Of a DNA stretch of 64,000 nucleotides, positions 46,885 through 58,192 are shown in pieces (position 1 is the stretch's first letter; each line of letters opens with the position of its first letter). Source of the stretch: Tritrichomonas musculus (taxonomy: Eukaryota > Parabasalia > Tritrichomonadida > Tritrichomonadidae); the NCBI GenBank assembly GCA_039105265.1, contig JAPFFF010000043.1:310001-374000 (forward strand), written 5' to 3'. The translations under genes and the position numbers were made by a program. The notes beneath the pieces are model-generated. The model did not search any database. It saw only the letters and a list, made by a program, of their open reading frames with translations, and was not told the origin of the DNA.

Positions 46885-49800
46885 ATGGAAACAAAAAGCT
46901 ATGAAAATCTACTAAAAAATATTGCAAAAAATGATCAATTATTCCTAAACATTACAAAGAAAATCAAGATATATTCATCATCTACAAAAATTGCAAGAAA
47001 TAAAAAGATAATCAATCTTGATTTTAATTCATTAGTTAAATGTATGGAAAAACAAAGATCAAATGAAATTAATGTTGAATATCTCAAGAATGACAACAAT
47101 TTTATTTACTGGATTTTATTTAGCTTTAATGAAATTTTTATTTTTGACCAAATAAATCTGAATGAAAACAAGCAATTTTTTAAAAGCAAAATTCCGTCAT
47201 TTTTATTTTCATATACATCGGACCAATGCCAAAAGCTTTTCATTTACATGATAAATGATACAAATTGCATTAATATATCATTGAAAATGAATAAAAAAGA
47301 ATTGGAAAACAATTTAAAATCGCTGAAATGCAAAATTATTGATTTTCTAATCAAAAGAAGTCAAATTCGAACGAGAGAAATGCGTGAAAAAATGAATTCA
47401 AGCAATACAAAAACATCAAACAAATTTGAAATTCACGATTTTGTGTTTTTGTATGATATGACAAATATTGTGAATTTATGTTACAACATAAATGATCAAC
47501 ATTTGTATGTATTGAAATCATACAAGAGCGAATGTGACAATCCGAACAAATTATTTGAACGTGAAGTGAATTTTTATAGAGCAATTGATAACAAGAGCAG
47601 ATTTATTGCAAAACTATTTGGAACTATTGATAAAGATACTGTAAAATATATTGTTCTTGAATATATTGAAGGAGAAACATTACGAGATTTCATTCTAAAC
47701 AATAAACTTGATGAAACAGATAAAATTAAAATCATTCTTGAGATTACATTCACTGTTTTTTATATTCATTTGAAAGGCTTTTTATTAAGAGATATAAAAT
47801 GGGATAATATAATGATTGATTATAATTGTAATGCAATTTTGATTGATTTTGATTTAAGTAAAAAAAATTTAAATGAATCTGAAAGAACAAGTTTTATTGG
47901 ATCAGTTCTTTTTATATCTCCTGAACAATATCAATATGATCAGCATTCATTTGAATCAGATGTATATTCACTTGGAATGATTATCCATTTTATTATAAGC
48001 CAAAAATCATTTGAAGATTTATTAACGAATTCATTTCTTGATAAATTACATAAGCAAAAAAGAAATATAATGGAATATAATGAATTTTCAGCACTTCCTC
48101 AAGAGAGTAGAAATTTTGAAAAATTCAAAGATATATACATGCAATGTCTTCATTATTCTCCAAAGTCAAGATTGCCAATTGATTATTTTATTATTTCTTC
48201 TTTATTTCATTTTACAAATATTTATCAGAATAATCTTGATTTGATTACTTTTTTACACATTGTCCTCTTTTTATTTTTTTGTCTGGTTAAAATGGAAGAT
48301 CAATTAAAGAGTATGTATTTGATTAACTATTTTGGTTTGGAAGAAATCTTGAAAGTTTTTGATTTAAATAATATGATTGAATGCATTCAATATTTTAATA
48401 TGATTTTAACAACTAAGAATTTTAAACATGAAAATCAAAAATCACAAAATAAATGCATTGTAAATAAATATGAAATTTTGCATATTATCAATGAAATTTT
48501 AAGTTTTATCAACTTTGATCGCTGCAATTATTGTAATAAGAGTAGTTTTTCAGATCGTTTATGCATAATTGGGAATATATTATATGGATATTGGTTCAAT
48601 TCAAAAGATATCAAAAGAGCAATTCATTATTATTCTCTTTCAGCAGAATTGAATAATTCAGAAGCACAATATCAACTAGGAATCATATATTTAGATGGAA
48701 AATTTATTCCACGAAACATCAATAAATCAATTCATTATTTTTCAATGGCTGCAAATTCTAATCATTCAGAATCACAATACGTTCTTGGAACAATTTATTC
48801 TTCAGGTCTATATTTTTCAGGAAATATCAACAAAGCGATTTTTTATTTTCAACTTGCTGCAAATCAGAATCATCTAGAAGCACAATTCAGCCTTGGAATC
48901 ATTTATCTTACTAAAGATTATAATGTTCAGGATATAGATAAAGCAATTCAATATTTATCAATTGCTGCAGATCAAAATCATTCTGAAGCACAATATTTCC
49001 TTGGAGTAATTTATGCATCAGGCGAAGTTGTTCAACGAGATATCAACAAGTCTATTAATTATTTATCACTTGCAGCAAATCAAAATCATCTAGAAGCACA
49101 ATTCAGCCTTGGAATCATTTGTTTTACTAAAGATTATAATGTTCAGGATATAGATAAAGCAATTCAATATTTATCAATTGCTGCAAATCGAAATCACTCA
49201 GAAGCACAATATTTCCTTGGTGTCATTTATGAAACAGGCGAATGTACTCATCAAGATATTGATAAATCAATTTTTTATTATTCACTTGCTGCCAATCAGG
49301 GGTATTCAGCAGCACAAAACGATCTTGGAGTTTTATATCTCGAAGCTAAATATGTTAAGCGAGATATTCAAAAAGCAATTCATTATTTTACACTTGCTGT
49401 GAAACAAAATAATCCAAATGCTCAATATAACCTTGGAGTTATCTATATGTATTGGATATATCCTAAAGATATTGTTAAATCACTCTATTATTATTCACTT
49501 TCTGCAAAACAAAATAATTCTCAAGCACAAACTTTGCTTGGCTTTCTTTATTATAATGGTGAATTTGTTTCAAAAAACATTAACAAAGCAATATATTATT
49601 TTCAACTTGCCGCAAACCAAAATAATTCTTTAGCACAACTTATTCTTGGATTGCATTATTTAAAATTTCCTCATAATAAAGAGTGCATTAAAAAAGGATT
49701 TTATTATGTTTCCCTTTCTTCATTAAATAGGAATGTAATTGGTCATTTTATTCTCGGTTTCTTATATCATGAAGGTGAAGTGGTTGAACAAGATATTAAT

Positions 49801-50403
49801 AAAGCAATTCATTATTATAAAGAAGCATCATCATTTAATCACAATTATTCAAAAAATAATCTTGGAATCATTTACAAGCATGGATTTGGTGACGTTGTTT
49901 CACTAAAAATTGGTTTATCAATTGAATATTTTAAAGAAGCAATTTCTCAACGAAATGACAAAGTTAGTATGTACAATTTAGCTCATCTTTATTTCTATGA
50001 TGATACAATCAAAGACAATCTTAATAGATCAATTGATTTACTAATGAAATCAGCAAAACTGGATTTTTTCCCAGCAAAGTTTTTATTATGCTTGTCATTA
50101 ATTAAAAAGCATAAATTTAATATTAATAATGTACGAGAAGAACTTGATACAGTCATCGATGAACCAAAAGATATGGCAATGGAAATTTGTCAAATAATTA
50201 AATGTTATCAATTAGAAGTTGAATTTATTTATTGGAGTTATCATGAGGATTTCAGAACAATTGATTTTTTATATGCAAATTTCGATAGAATTATTCAATC
50301 TGATGATATTAACGTGCAAAAAAATGAAAAGAAGCAAGATCCAAATAAAAATATCAAGAAAATTACAAAATACTTCTATGAAGGGTTTGGTATTGATATA
50401 TGA
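46885..50403 (+). CDS. Protein kinase with C-terminal Sel1 repeats (1,172 aa)
   Basis: Residues 1-190 form a variable N-terminal region. Residues about 195-440 form the kinase: YVLKSY (K211), LLRDIKWDN (D303, N308), LIDFD (D321, DFD for DFG), ISPEQ and SDVYSLG. No glycine-rich loop is visible. Residues about 570-1090 are some 13 Sel1-like repeats of about 36 aa (AIHYYSLSAELNNSEAQYQLGIIYLDG type), a right-handed alpha solenoid for protein binding. There is no signal peptide or membrane helix. The gene is whole. TCATTG about 30 bases before the ATG is a possible initiator. The kinase module is the same kind as in the giant LRR gene at 2932; only the scaffold differs. The substrate is unknown. 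Confidence 0.9.
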   Translation: METKSYENLLKNIAKNDQLFLNITKKIKIYSSSTKIARNKKIINLDFNSLVKCMEKQRSNEINVEYLKNDNNFIYWILFSFNEIFIFDQINLNENKQFFKSKIPSFLFSYTSDQCQKLFIYMINDTNCINISLKMNKKELENNLKSLKCKIIDFLIKRSQIRTREMREKMNSSNTKTSNKFEIHDFVFLYDMTNIVNLCYNINDQHLYVLKSYKSECDNPNKLFEREVNFYRAIDNKSRFIAKLFGTIDKDTVKYIVLEYIEGETLRDFILNNKLDETDKIKIILEITFTVFYIHLKGFLLRDIKWDNIMIDYNCNAILIDFDLSKKNLNESERTSFIGSVLFISPEQYQYDQHSFESDVYSLGMIIHFIISQKSFEDLLTNSFLDKLHKQKRNIMEYNEFSALPQESRNFEKFKDIYMQCLHYSPKSRLPIDYFIISSLFHFTNIYQNNLDLITFLHIVLFLFFCLVKMEDQLKSMYLINYFGLEEILKVFDLNNMIECIQYFNMILTTKNFKHENQKSQNKCIVNKYEILHIINEILSFINFDRCNYCNKSSFSDRLCIIGNILYGYWFNSKDIKRAIHYYSLSAELNNSEAQYQLGIIYLDGKFIPRNINKSIHYFSMAANSNHSESQYVLGTIYSSGLYFSGNINKAIFYFQLAANQNHLEAQFSLGIIYLTKDYNVQDIDKAIQYLSIAADQNHSEAQYFLGVIYASGEVVQRDINKSINYLSLAANQNHLEAQFSLGIICFTKDYNVQDIDKAIQYLSIAANRNHSEAQYFLGVIYETGECTHQDIDKSIFYYSLAANQGYSAAQNDLGVLYLEAKYVKRDIQKAIHYFTLAVKQNNPNAQYNLGVIYMYWIYPKDIVKSLYYYSLSAKQNNSQAQTLLGFLYYNGEFVSKNINKAIYYFQLAANQNNSLAQLILGLHYLKFPHNKECIKKGFYYVSLSSLNRNVIGHFILGFLYHEGEVVEQDINKAIHYYKEASSFNHNYSKNNLGIIYKHGFGDVVSLKIGLSIEYFKEAISQRNDKVSMYNLAHLYFYDDTIKDNLNRSIDLLMKSAKLDFFPAKFLLCLSLIKKHKFNINNVREELDTVIDEPKDMAMEICQIIKCYQLEVEFIYWSYHEDFRTIDFLYANFDRIIQSDDINVQKNEKKQDPNKNIKKITKYFYEGFGIDI

Positions 50404-50970
50404 AAAACTTATTTTAAAATAGGTTATGCATTTCAATCTTTCATGATTTAAGCATTTGGTAAACATTAAACTGATGAATCTTGTTTTTCCCCATTGGATA
50501 AATGAAGTACTGTTTTCAAGATTAATAAATCATCAATTTATTTGCCTCTATGTCAAATAATATAATTCAAATTGGTATTTTATCGAAACTACCCAGTTGC
50601 ATATGGCGCTATCGCCAATGTGCGTATATTTTTAATAAGAATTATAGCTCGATTTATATATCATAATGAACAAAATATAATTTTATGGCATTTTTTTGGG
50701 TGTATTTTTTGTACCAAAAATCTACCAAAATTTCAAATATTTTCTCAAAAAGTTCCGAATTATTGACAAATACCAAATTTTTAGGAAAATTTACCAAAAA
50801 AATCATATATTGAAAAAGTGAATTTTTATTTATAAAGTTGATTAATTTTTATAAAGATTTTAAATGCTTGTAGCAAAATTAAGACTATAAAAGTAAGATT
50901 TAAATTAAAAAAGTTTATTTAGGTATTTCTGCATTCCTACTGAGAATTGATTCTTTAATTTCATTTTTGA
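50404..50970. other. Spacer, nothing firm
   Basis: AT-rich DNA. About 50585-50630 is slightly GC-richer (CCCAGTTGCATATGGCGC). No gene is supported. Confidence 0.4.
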
Positions 50971-51850
50971 GTGACAACGAAGGTTGAATTCATAAACTGT
51001 GAATTCAAACAAAATATCCAATCATCAAGACGAATATATCATTCAAAAGATCCAGAACAAGAAGAAAACTTTGAACTGACAAATGACAATTGTATTTTTG
51101 AAGGGAATCGAGCGAAAAGTCATGGAGGATGTCTCTACATCAAAGTCAAACAAACAGCCACGATCAAAGAGAGTCAATTCAAAGGAAATTTAGCTGAAGA
51201 GGAAGGACGAGGAGGGAGTATTTACATCATTGGACCAGGCTCGGTTTCAATTGAAGACTGCACATTTGAAGGAGACTCATCATTGAAAGAAGGCGGTTCA
51301 AAAATATAGTTAGACGATAAATCTGTTTAAGTTCCTATAAAACAAGAAAATTAATATGTAAAAGGTAGATTAAAAATTTTTATTATATTTTACCTAAGTT
51401 AAACGATTATTTGCATATCATGCTTAGACATATTTATCGTATATCTTTATACAATGCCAAAATTGAATCATGCAATATATCATTTGATAATGCCGACAGT
51501 GAATGCGGCTGCATTGATTTTGATACACTTGGATGCAGAATAGACAATTGAAATCTATCAAGAACGAACTCGAAAGGATCAATTTTGATCAGACATTTTC
51601 AATGACAAATTGCATTTTTGAAGATTGTAAAGGTGACACTTCAAGATGCTTTTCAATTTCCTTGATTAAGAATTTAGGATTGACTTTTGAAAACAACATC
51701 ATTCAAAAAATGCAAGCCACCGGTTCCAACGGCTATTTTGGCTCAATTACATTCAATAAAATAGCAAACTTTGATATGAAGAATATCAAGTTCATTGAAA
51801 ATCAATGCAACAGCTTGTATGGCGGAGGTTCTGGCTTGTTAATTTCATGA
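50971..51850 (+). pseudogene. Broken Pmp-like (polymorphic membrane protein) beta-helix gene
   Basis: Two main blocks. 50971-51309 has INCEFKQN, CIFEGNRAKSHGGCLYI and GGSIYIIGPGSVSIEDCTFEG. 51440-51850, in two frames, has CNISFDNADSECGCIDFD, then MTNCIFEDCKGDTSRCFSIS and NIKFIENQCNSLYGGGSGLL. The CxFxxN and GGxI motifs are those of the chlamydial-Pmp-like parallel beta-helix family of trichomonads, usually large surface proteins with a C-terminal membrane anchor. Start, anchor and continuity are absent, with stops at about 51309 and 51540. It is a dead fragment. Confidence 0.65.
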
Positions 51851-52195
51851 ACAGAGAAAATCATAAAAAATAAATAAATAAATTCTGAAGAACGAATTTT
51901 TTGAGACTATTAATATATGATTTAGTAAAACGAAACAAAAACTCCATAAGAGAAAAAACAAAATAATTTCACAAAATTATAATTCAAATAATTGAATACT
52001 AAAAAGTGGGAAAGTTCATGTTACAATCACCTACATATAATTTACATTTACAATACAATCCAAAATATACAAATAAAAGATGTTTATGAATTCTAATAAT
52101 TTTAAATCAATTGAAGAAGATTCTTTTGTTATAAAACCTCCTGAAATAAAGAACAAAAATTATTTATCAGAAACTTTTTATTAATAAAAAACACA
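51851..52195. other. Spacer, nothing seen
   Basis: AT-rich DNA between two pseudogenes. No ORF, RNA or repeat of note. Confidence 0.5.
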
Positions 52196-53472
52196 TTATA
52201 ATGGCACATTTCCTTCATATACCAAATCAAAATTAATATCGCCTTTTCTAATTCGAGTAAATTCAAGAAATGCCTCTATTGCTTTTGCCATGCTTTTTTC
52301 TACTCATTTTCCTTTGGCATGATAACAACCCAAGTAAAAGAGAGCATCTGGATTTCCTTTTTTAGCAGATCTTTCAAAGCATTCCAAAGCTTTTTTATAA
52401 TCTTTTTCAACACATTTCCCGTCAGCATAAAAAGTGCCAATTTTGAATAATGCCTTTGAATTTCCTATTTCGCCTGATTTTTTGAAATAATTAAGAGCCA
52501 ATAAATCATTTTTCTCAACATCCAAGCCTTTATAACACATTTCGCCAAAATTGAGATAAGATTCTGAATTTCCATTTTCATCTGAAAATTTAAACCATTC
52601 AATCGCCTTATTGACATCCTTATCAATTCATGTTCCTAATTGATAAAACAAAAATAGCACTCAAATTTTTAAGTTCGGCAGCTTTTTGAATACATGGAAG
52701 TGCTTTTGAATAACTTTCTTCAATTATATAAAACTTTCCTACTTTTTCATTATCTTGACCAAAACCTTCACCATTTAAATAACAGATTCCTAATATGAAC
52801 AATGATTCTGAATGATTTAAATCAGCTGCTTTTGTTAAGTATTCGATTGCTTTTGAATAATCAACTTCAAGCATTTTACCACACTTATAAAAGGTAGCAA
52901 CTTTATGCATCGCTTTTGGATTTCCTTTTTCAGCTGCTTTCAAATAAAATTCTAATACTTTTTAAATAACATTCGGAAACTTTAAACATCACTTCTGAAT
53001 CTCCAAGTTCACACAATTTCAGATAGTATTCAAATGCTTTCTCAGCATTTCGTTCAACACATTTCCCTTCATGATACATGACTGCTAAATGCCTGATGGC
53101 ATCAATATTTCCTTTTTCTTCCAATTGTTTAATGCATTCAATTGCTTTCGCGTAATTCTGTTCTACAAAATCACCATTGAAATATTCTTCCAATTGATAT
53201 ATCGAACATTCATGGCCTTGTAAGCTTGCCTTTTCATAATATTCAATTGATTTCGCATAATTCTGTTCAACACCGTTTCATTCTTCATATAAAATTCCTA
53301 AATAGGAAAAACTCATAGAAAATCCTAATTGAGCTGCTTTTTCATAACATTCAATTGCTTTTGAATAATTTTGTTCAACTTCTTCTCCTCGCTCATAGAG
53401 AATACATATATTATGAAACACAAGTGGGTCACCTTGTTCACAAAGTCTTAGACATCGCTCAAAATTAGTCAA
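52196..53472 (-). pseudogene. Broken Sel1-repeat protein gene
   Basis: About ten Sel1 repeats read leftward from MTNFERCLRLCEQGD. Units include YSKAIECYEKAAQLG, YAKAIECIKQLEEKGN, SKAIEYLTKAADLNHSES and YKKALECFERSAKKGN. The frame changes near 52950 and 52640. In-frame TGA codons replace a conserved Gly codon (GGA) in the Y..G.GV loop at about 53279 and 52303. Unlike the kinase at 46885 there is no kinase domain, so this was a stand-alone Sel1 adaptor. At least four lesions make it a pseudogene. Confidence 0.75.
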
Positions 53473-53689
53473 TGGTTATGATTCATGGGAACCTAGCTCG
53501 CTATTTTTCATTTTCTAAAATGATATGAATAATAAAAATTTTACTATAAATTGTGAGGAATGGCTCAACTTTCTTTCAATTTTAAAATTTTTATGAATTT
53601 GTAGGAACCTTTATCATACAACTTTAATTTTCATTTTATACATATCTTTTATAAAATATTTCTTCTCAAATTTTTGATTAATTTCAAAA

Positions 53690-53850
53690 GTTGAATTGCT
53701 TGTTATCTTTGAATTCTCGAGATCGATAATTGATTTACTTTTGATATTGATAAATAAATATACACTGATACTAGATATCGATTTCAGAGATCGAGAATTC
53801 TCATTTTTTAATATCAGAATTTTCATTTTAACTTTCTGGTATATATGATC
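53690..53850 (+). repeat. Degenerate copy of the 60.8-kb TIR element arm
   Basis: CTTGTTAT, GATTCTCGAGATCGATAATTG-like and TTTCAGAGATCGAGAATT segments align in order with the complement of 61110-61255, at roughly 80% identity by eye. The rest of the spacer 53473-54066 shows no gene. Confidence 0.6.
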
Positions 53851-54066
53851 GTTATTTAAATTCAAAAAATTCTGATATCAGAATTTTCATTTTAACCAGG
53901 GATGGGCCCCGTGCTCAACGGGATCACCTGGGAAATGTCAGAATTTCGGCCAGAAATAAAATTCGCTGGAATACCATTGAATTTGACATTAACAAATTTG
54001 ATAAATTGATTGAAATCATTTTCATATCACATTTCATTAATTTTGACAAAATTTTATTTTGTAAAA

Positions 54067-55245
54067 ATGAGTTCAGAAGCATTTGTTGAAAAAATGAAAA
54101 GTATTCAAAGTTCCCTTCTGGAATTCCTTGAAGAAGAATCAGATAGTGATGACAAATATGAAAATTTCTTTAATCTTGTCTCGACTCAACAAATAATTAA
54201 TGACGAACATGAATTTAACGCATTATTACGATTAATAAACAGGATTGTGAACAATCATCATCGCTCTCGGAATTTTATTTCTAAAGTTGAGCGAGTTTTA
54301 AGACAATTCAAACAAGGTCTCCAAAAATATTTTTCAAATTCAGAAATATTCAACATTTTCAAAGATAACAAGCGAATCCTTCTCTTTCTTCTTGAAGAAA
54401 AAATGATGATAATTGACGAACACATTTTTTCAATAATTACGAGTTCAGAATATGTCGTAGAGAACTATTTTGAATATTTTCAACCAGAAATCAAACGGTT
54501 TGTCACAGAAGAAAACATTGAAAAATACGGCAGCGAGAATAAATCGTTAAAAGACAATAAATTTATTGAAGTGATGAACAAAGAAATTGAAACCAATTTC
54601 TATGAAAAACGACGAGAAGGATTGAATGATGATTATTTGTGTGAACTGATTCGAAATAACGAAATTCAAGAATTTATCAGATTTACAGAACAAAGAAATT
54701 TGTCACTCGAAATTTGCATTAAAAAATCAATTTTTGAAACAAATCGACTTTTGACAGATAAATCTGATATTAAACTGATTGAATATGCATCGTTTTATGG
54801 CTCGAATGACATCATCAAATACATTGAAAAGAAAGGAGTTGAACTGACATCATCGATGTGGATTTATGGTATTCACAGTTGTAATGCAGAACTGATCAGA
54901 TATCTTGAAGACAATCATGTTTCACCACCATATAATGACTATGAAAGAATTCTTGAAGAATCGATTAAATGTCATCACAACGATATTTCGAACTACCTCA
55001 TTGACAATATAATGAACGAAGAATATCTCCAAAATAACATTGAAAATGAATATTATGATAATCTTTATCGTTATGCAACTGAATCTTACAATTATTGTTT
55101 TTTCCCAACAAACATGAAATACAAAAACATGTTTTTTTATTTATGTGAATTTGACTATTACACACTTGTGAAACTTTATTTGATTGATGGAACCATTGAC
55201 ATAAATGCAGCAATTAAAACATCAATCATTCAAATAACATTTTAA
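54067..55245 (+). CDS. DUF3447/ankyrin-family protein (392 aa)
   Basis: Starts MSSEAFVEKMKSIQSS. The upstream 19 codons of the frame are not used because the paralogues start here and an initiator TCATTA lies 31 bases before this ATG. Family landmarks are NNHHRSRNFISKVE, YFSNSEIFNIFKDNKRILLFLLEEK, LCELIRNNEIQEFIRF, LIEYASFYGSNDIIKYIEKKG and SIKCHHNDISNYLI. Several degenerate ankyrin helices lie in the last 150 residues (DUF3447 region). The frame ends IQITF just where a 187-bp ankyrin array begins, so the ancestral protein was probably longer. It is cytoplasmic by sequence. Function unknown; the family is hugely expanded in trichomonads. Confidence 0.8.
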   Translation: MSSEAFVEKMKSIQSSLLEFLEEESDSDDKYENFFNLVSTQQIINDEHEFNALLRLINRIVNNHHRSRNFISKVERVLRQFKQGLQKYFSNSEIFNIFKDNKRILLFLLEEKMMIIDEHIFSIITSSEYVVENYFEYFQPEIKRFVTEENIEKYGSENKSLKDNKFIEVMNKEIETNFYEKRREGLNDDYLCELIRNNEIQEFIRFTEQRNLSLEICIKKSIFETNRLLTDKSDIKLIEYASFYGSNDIIKYIEKKGVELTSSMWIYGIHSCNAELIRYLEDNHVSPPYNDYERILEESIKCHHNDISNYLIDNIMNEEYLQNNIENEYYDNLYRYATESYNYCFFPTNMKYKNMFFYLCEFDYYTLVKLYLIDGTIDINAAIKTSIIQITF

Positions 55246-55249
55246 AACA

Positions 55250-56915
55250 AAAACATTCATAAAATTCAAATCTAACTTTTTTGATGATATTGAAAACTTG
55301 AATTATTTATGGAATTTAACTCGAACATTTAATAGGACGGCGTTGATTTATGCTGCCATAAGAGGCCATAAAGAAATTGTTGAACTATTAATAAGCCAAG
55401 AAGGTATTGATATCAACAAGAAAAACATTTTAAATCAAAACATTCATAATATTCAAATCTAACTTTTTTGATTATATTGAAAACTCGAATTATTTATGGA
55501 ATTTAACCCGAACATTTAATGATACGGCGTTGATTTTTGCTGTGCTAAAAGGCCATAAAGAAATTGTTGAACTATTAATAAGACAAGAAGGCATTGATAT
55601 CAACATTCAAGACATTTTAAATCAAAACATTCATGAAATTCAAATCTAACTTTTTTCATGATATTGAAAACTCGAATTATTTATGGAATTTAACTCGAAC
55701 ATTTAATAGGACGGCGTTGATTTTTGCTGCAGAAGAAGGCCATAAAGAAATTGTTGAACTATTAATAAGACAAGAAGGTATTGATATCAACAAGAAAAAC
55801 ATTTTAAATCAAAACATTCATAATATTCAAAACTAATTTTTTCATTGGATTGAAAACTTGAATTATTTATGGAATTTAACTCGAACATTTAATAAGACGG
55901 CGTTGATTTATGCTGCACATAATGGCCATAAAGAAATTGTTGAACTATTAATAAGACAAGAAGGTATTGATATCAACAAGAAAAACATTTTAAATCAAAA
56001 CATTCATAGAATTCAAATCTAACTTTTTTCATGATATTGAAAACTTGAATTATTTATGGAATTTTACTCGAACATTTAATGATACTGCGTTGATTCTTGC
56101 TGCCGAAGAAGGCCATAAAGAAATTGTTGAACTATTAATAAGACAAGAAGGTATTGATATCAACATTCAAGACATTTTCAATCAAAACCTTCATAGAATT
56201 CAAATCTAACTTTTTTCATGATATTGAAAACTCGAATTATTTATGGAATTTAACTCGAACATTTAATGATACGGCGTTGATTCTTGCTGCAAAAGAAGGC
56301 CATAAAGAAATTGTTGAACTATTAATAAGACAAGAAGGCATTGATATCAACATTCAAGACATTTTAAATCAAAACATTCATAATATTCAAAACTAACTTT
56401 TTCATTGGATTGAAAACTTGAAATATTTATGAAATTTAACTCGAACATTTAATGATACTGCGTTGATTCTTGCTGCCGAAGAAGGCCATAAAGAAATTGT
56501 TGAACTATTAATAAGACAAGAAGGCATTGATATCAACAAGAAAAACATTTTAAATCAAAACATTCATAATATTCAAATCTAACTTTTTTCATGATATTGA
56601 AAAATTGAATGATTTATGGAATTTAACTCGAACATTTAATTATACGGCGTTGATTTATGCTGCCGAAGAAGGCCATAAAGAAATTGTTGAACTATTAATA
56701 AGACAAGAAGGTATTGATATCAACATTCAAGACATTTTAAATCAAAACATTCATGAAATTCAAATCTAACTTTTTTCATGATATTGAAAAATTGAATGAT
56801 TTATGGAATTTTGAAATAATTTTTTTACAAAACGGCCTTTGACTTTGCAAGAGAAGAAAATCATCGAGAAATTGTTGATCTTTTATCTAAAGGACAGATC
56901 AAAGCAAAACCATAA
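55250..56915 (+). repeat. 187-bp ankyrin tandem array, frame-broken at every unit
   Basis: Eight copies mark the same point at 55373, 55560, 55747, 55933, 56120, 56307, 56493 and 56680 (spacing 186-187 bp). Each encodes NYLWNLTRTFN, TALIFAAEEGHKEIVELLI and RQEGIDIN, an ankyrin repeat, followed by an AT-rich junction that ends the frame. As 187 is not a multiple of three, every unit lies in a different frame from its neighbour. A last, different ankyrin half (TAFDFAREENHREIVDLLSK) at 56825-56912 probably marks the end of the ancestral gene that began at 54067. Confidence 0.85.
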
Positions 56916-57362
56916 GGCGAGTAATTGAAGTCTTAATGATTAATAAAAATTAATTACTACATTATAATCAAAATTATATTTTAATTTTTTAATAAGTATA
57001 TAACGCATAAAAACCTCATGGCCATAAACATATATCGTATTAATAATAATAATCATATTTTTTTTCGTTTTTCTTTCATTAGAAAGAAAATAATGATATG
57101 GATCACATATATAAATCTATCATGTAGGAGAGAACATTGATTTTTATGTTATGTAAAAAATAATAATATTTATCTTTTTATTCGTTCAGTATTTAAAGAT
57201 GGTCCTAAATTATATTTTATTCTACATTGGAATATATTTCCAAATTTATTATTAAAATATATTTTTTTTTCATAAAAACAAAAATGCGGAGGTTTTTGTT
57301 TTATTCGTTGTTTTTTGATTTGCATATCTTCTTTTATTTGATTCTGTAAGTTTCACGCTGAT
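56916..57362. other. Spacer, nothing seen
   Basis: AT-rich DNA with no ORF, RNA or repeat of note. Confidence 0.5.
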
Positions 57363-57724
57363 CTATTTCCACACACCACTTGTCATGTCTTCAATGCTGA
57401 ATGCATCAACAAACTTTTCAATCGTCTCTTTTGAAATTTCATTGAAATAAGCGTACTCAAATGAAAAGGCGCTTTCTTTCTTTCTCTCATAAAGTTCAAT
57501 CAAAAATTCAACAAGACTGTCTTCTGATTCAAGTTCCAGTTTCTCATTCTTGATGATTTCTTCTATCGTCGTCATTTCAGTCTCAAAAAGTTCGTATTGA
57601 GGAATTTCATCGAAATGTTCAGAACAAAAGTCAATCATCTTCTTCACTGGTGAAAAATCGGTTAAATGTGCTTTTTGGCTGATGATGTTCAAACGGCTGA
57701 CAACATTTGATGTGGTCAGATAAT

Positions 57725-57758
<34 letters not shown>

Positions 57759-58099
57759 GAGAGAGTAATACAGAGTCAAATTCCATAATTGTAGGAAGTA
57801 TTAACTGAATGCATTCAATCGTTTTTCATCAATATCAACTGATTTAAAGGTGACAAAATTAAGAAATTCTGTAAAGTAATCTGGCTCTGTATTACTCTCT
57901 CCTTGTTTGTAAATATTTAATATGTAGTCATTTATGCTTTCATATTGATAATGATAGTTCATAATCTTTGGAGAAACAAGTTCTGCAACAAAACGACATG
58001 TTTCATATCGATGAATGTAAAATCTTTATCATATCTGCTGAATGATATCCTTTGTATGTTTTCTAAACTCAGTGTAAATGAGAAACTGCTTGATTCCAT
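57363..58099 (-). pseudogene. BTB/BACK-family pseudogene interrupted by a poly(A/T) tract
   Basis: Starts MESSSFSFTLSLENIQRI at 58099, loses frame, then reads CRFVAELVSPKIMNYHYQ, the family's BTB-like N-terminus. About 57730-57756 is a long A-run on the plus strand (Phe-run in frame) set into the gene, and an inverted copy of GAGAGAGTAATACAGAG flanks it (57759-57775 and 57884-57901). Beyond the run the BACK-like part resumes (NVVSRLNIISQKAHL ... IEKFVDAFSIEDMTSGVW) and ends at a stop where the F5/8C domain should begin. It is related to the genes at 12463 and 35713. Confidence 0.7.
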
Positions 58100-58192
58100 T
58101 TTGCTAGTTTTCAAATGGAGTTTATTGTGTTCTCAAAAAGTGGAAATATAAATACTTTTGAAAGAAAAAATTTTTATATTCTTAATTTTTTT

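Noticed and set aside
54010-54066. Longer N-terminus of the DUF3447 gene
   Set aside because: The initiator motif lies inside it and the paralogue starts at the downstream ATG.
55440-55470. CTAAC in the ankyrin junctions as an intron branch site
   Set aside because: No GTATGT-type 5' splice site and no matching ACTAACACACAG 3' element is present in any unit.
55250-56915. Reading the 187-bp array as a CRISPR array
   Set aside because: Units are uniform 187-bp protein-coding repeats without short repeats plus unique spacers, in a eukaryotic genome.
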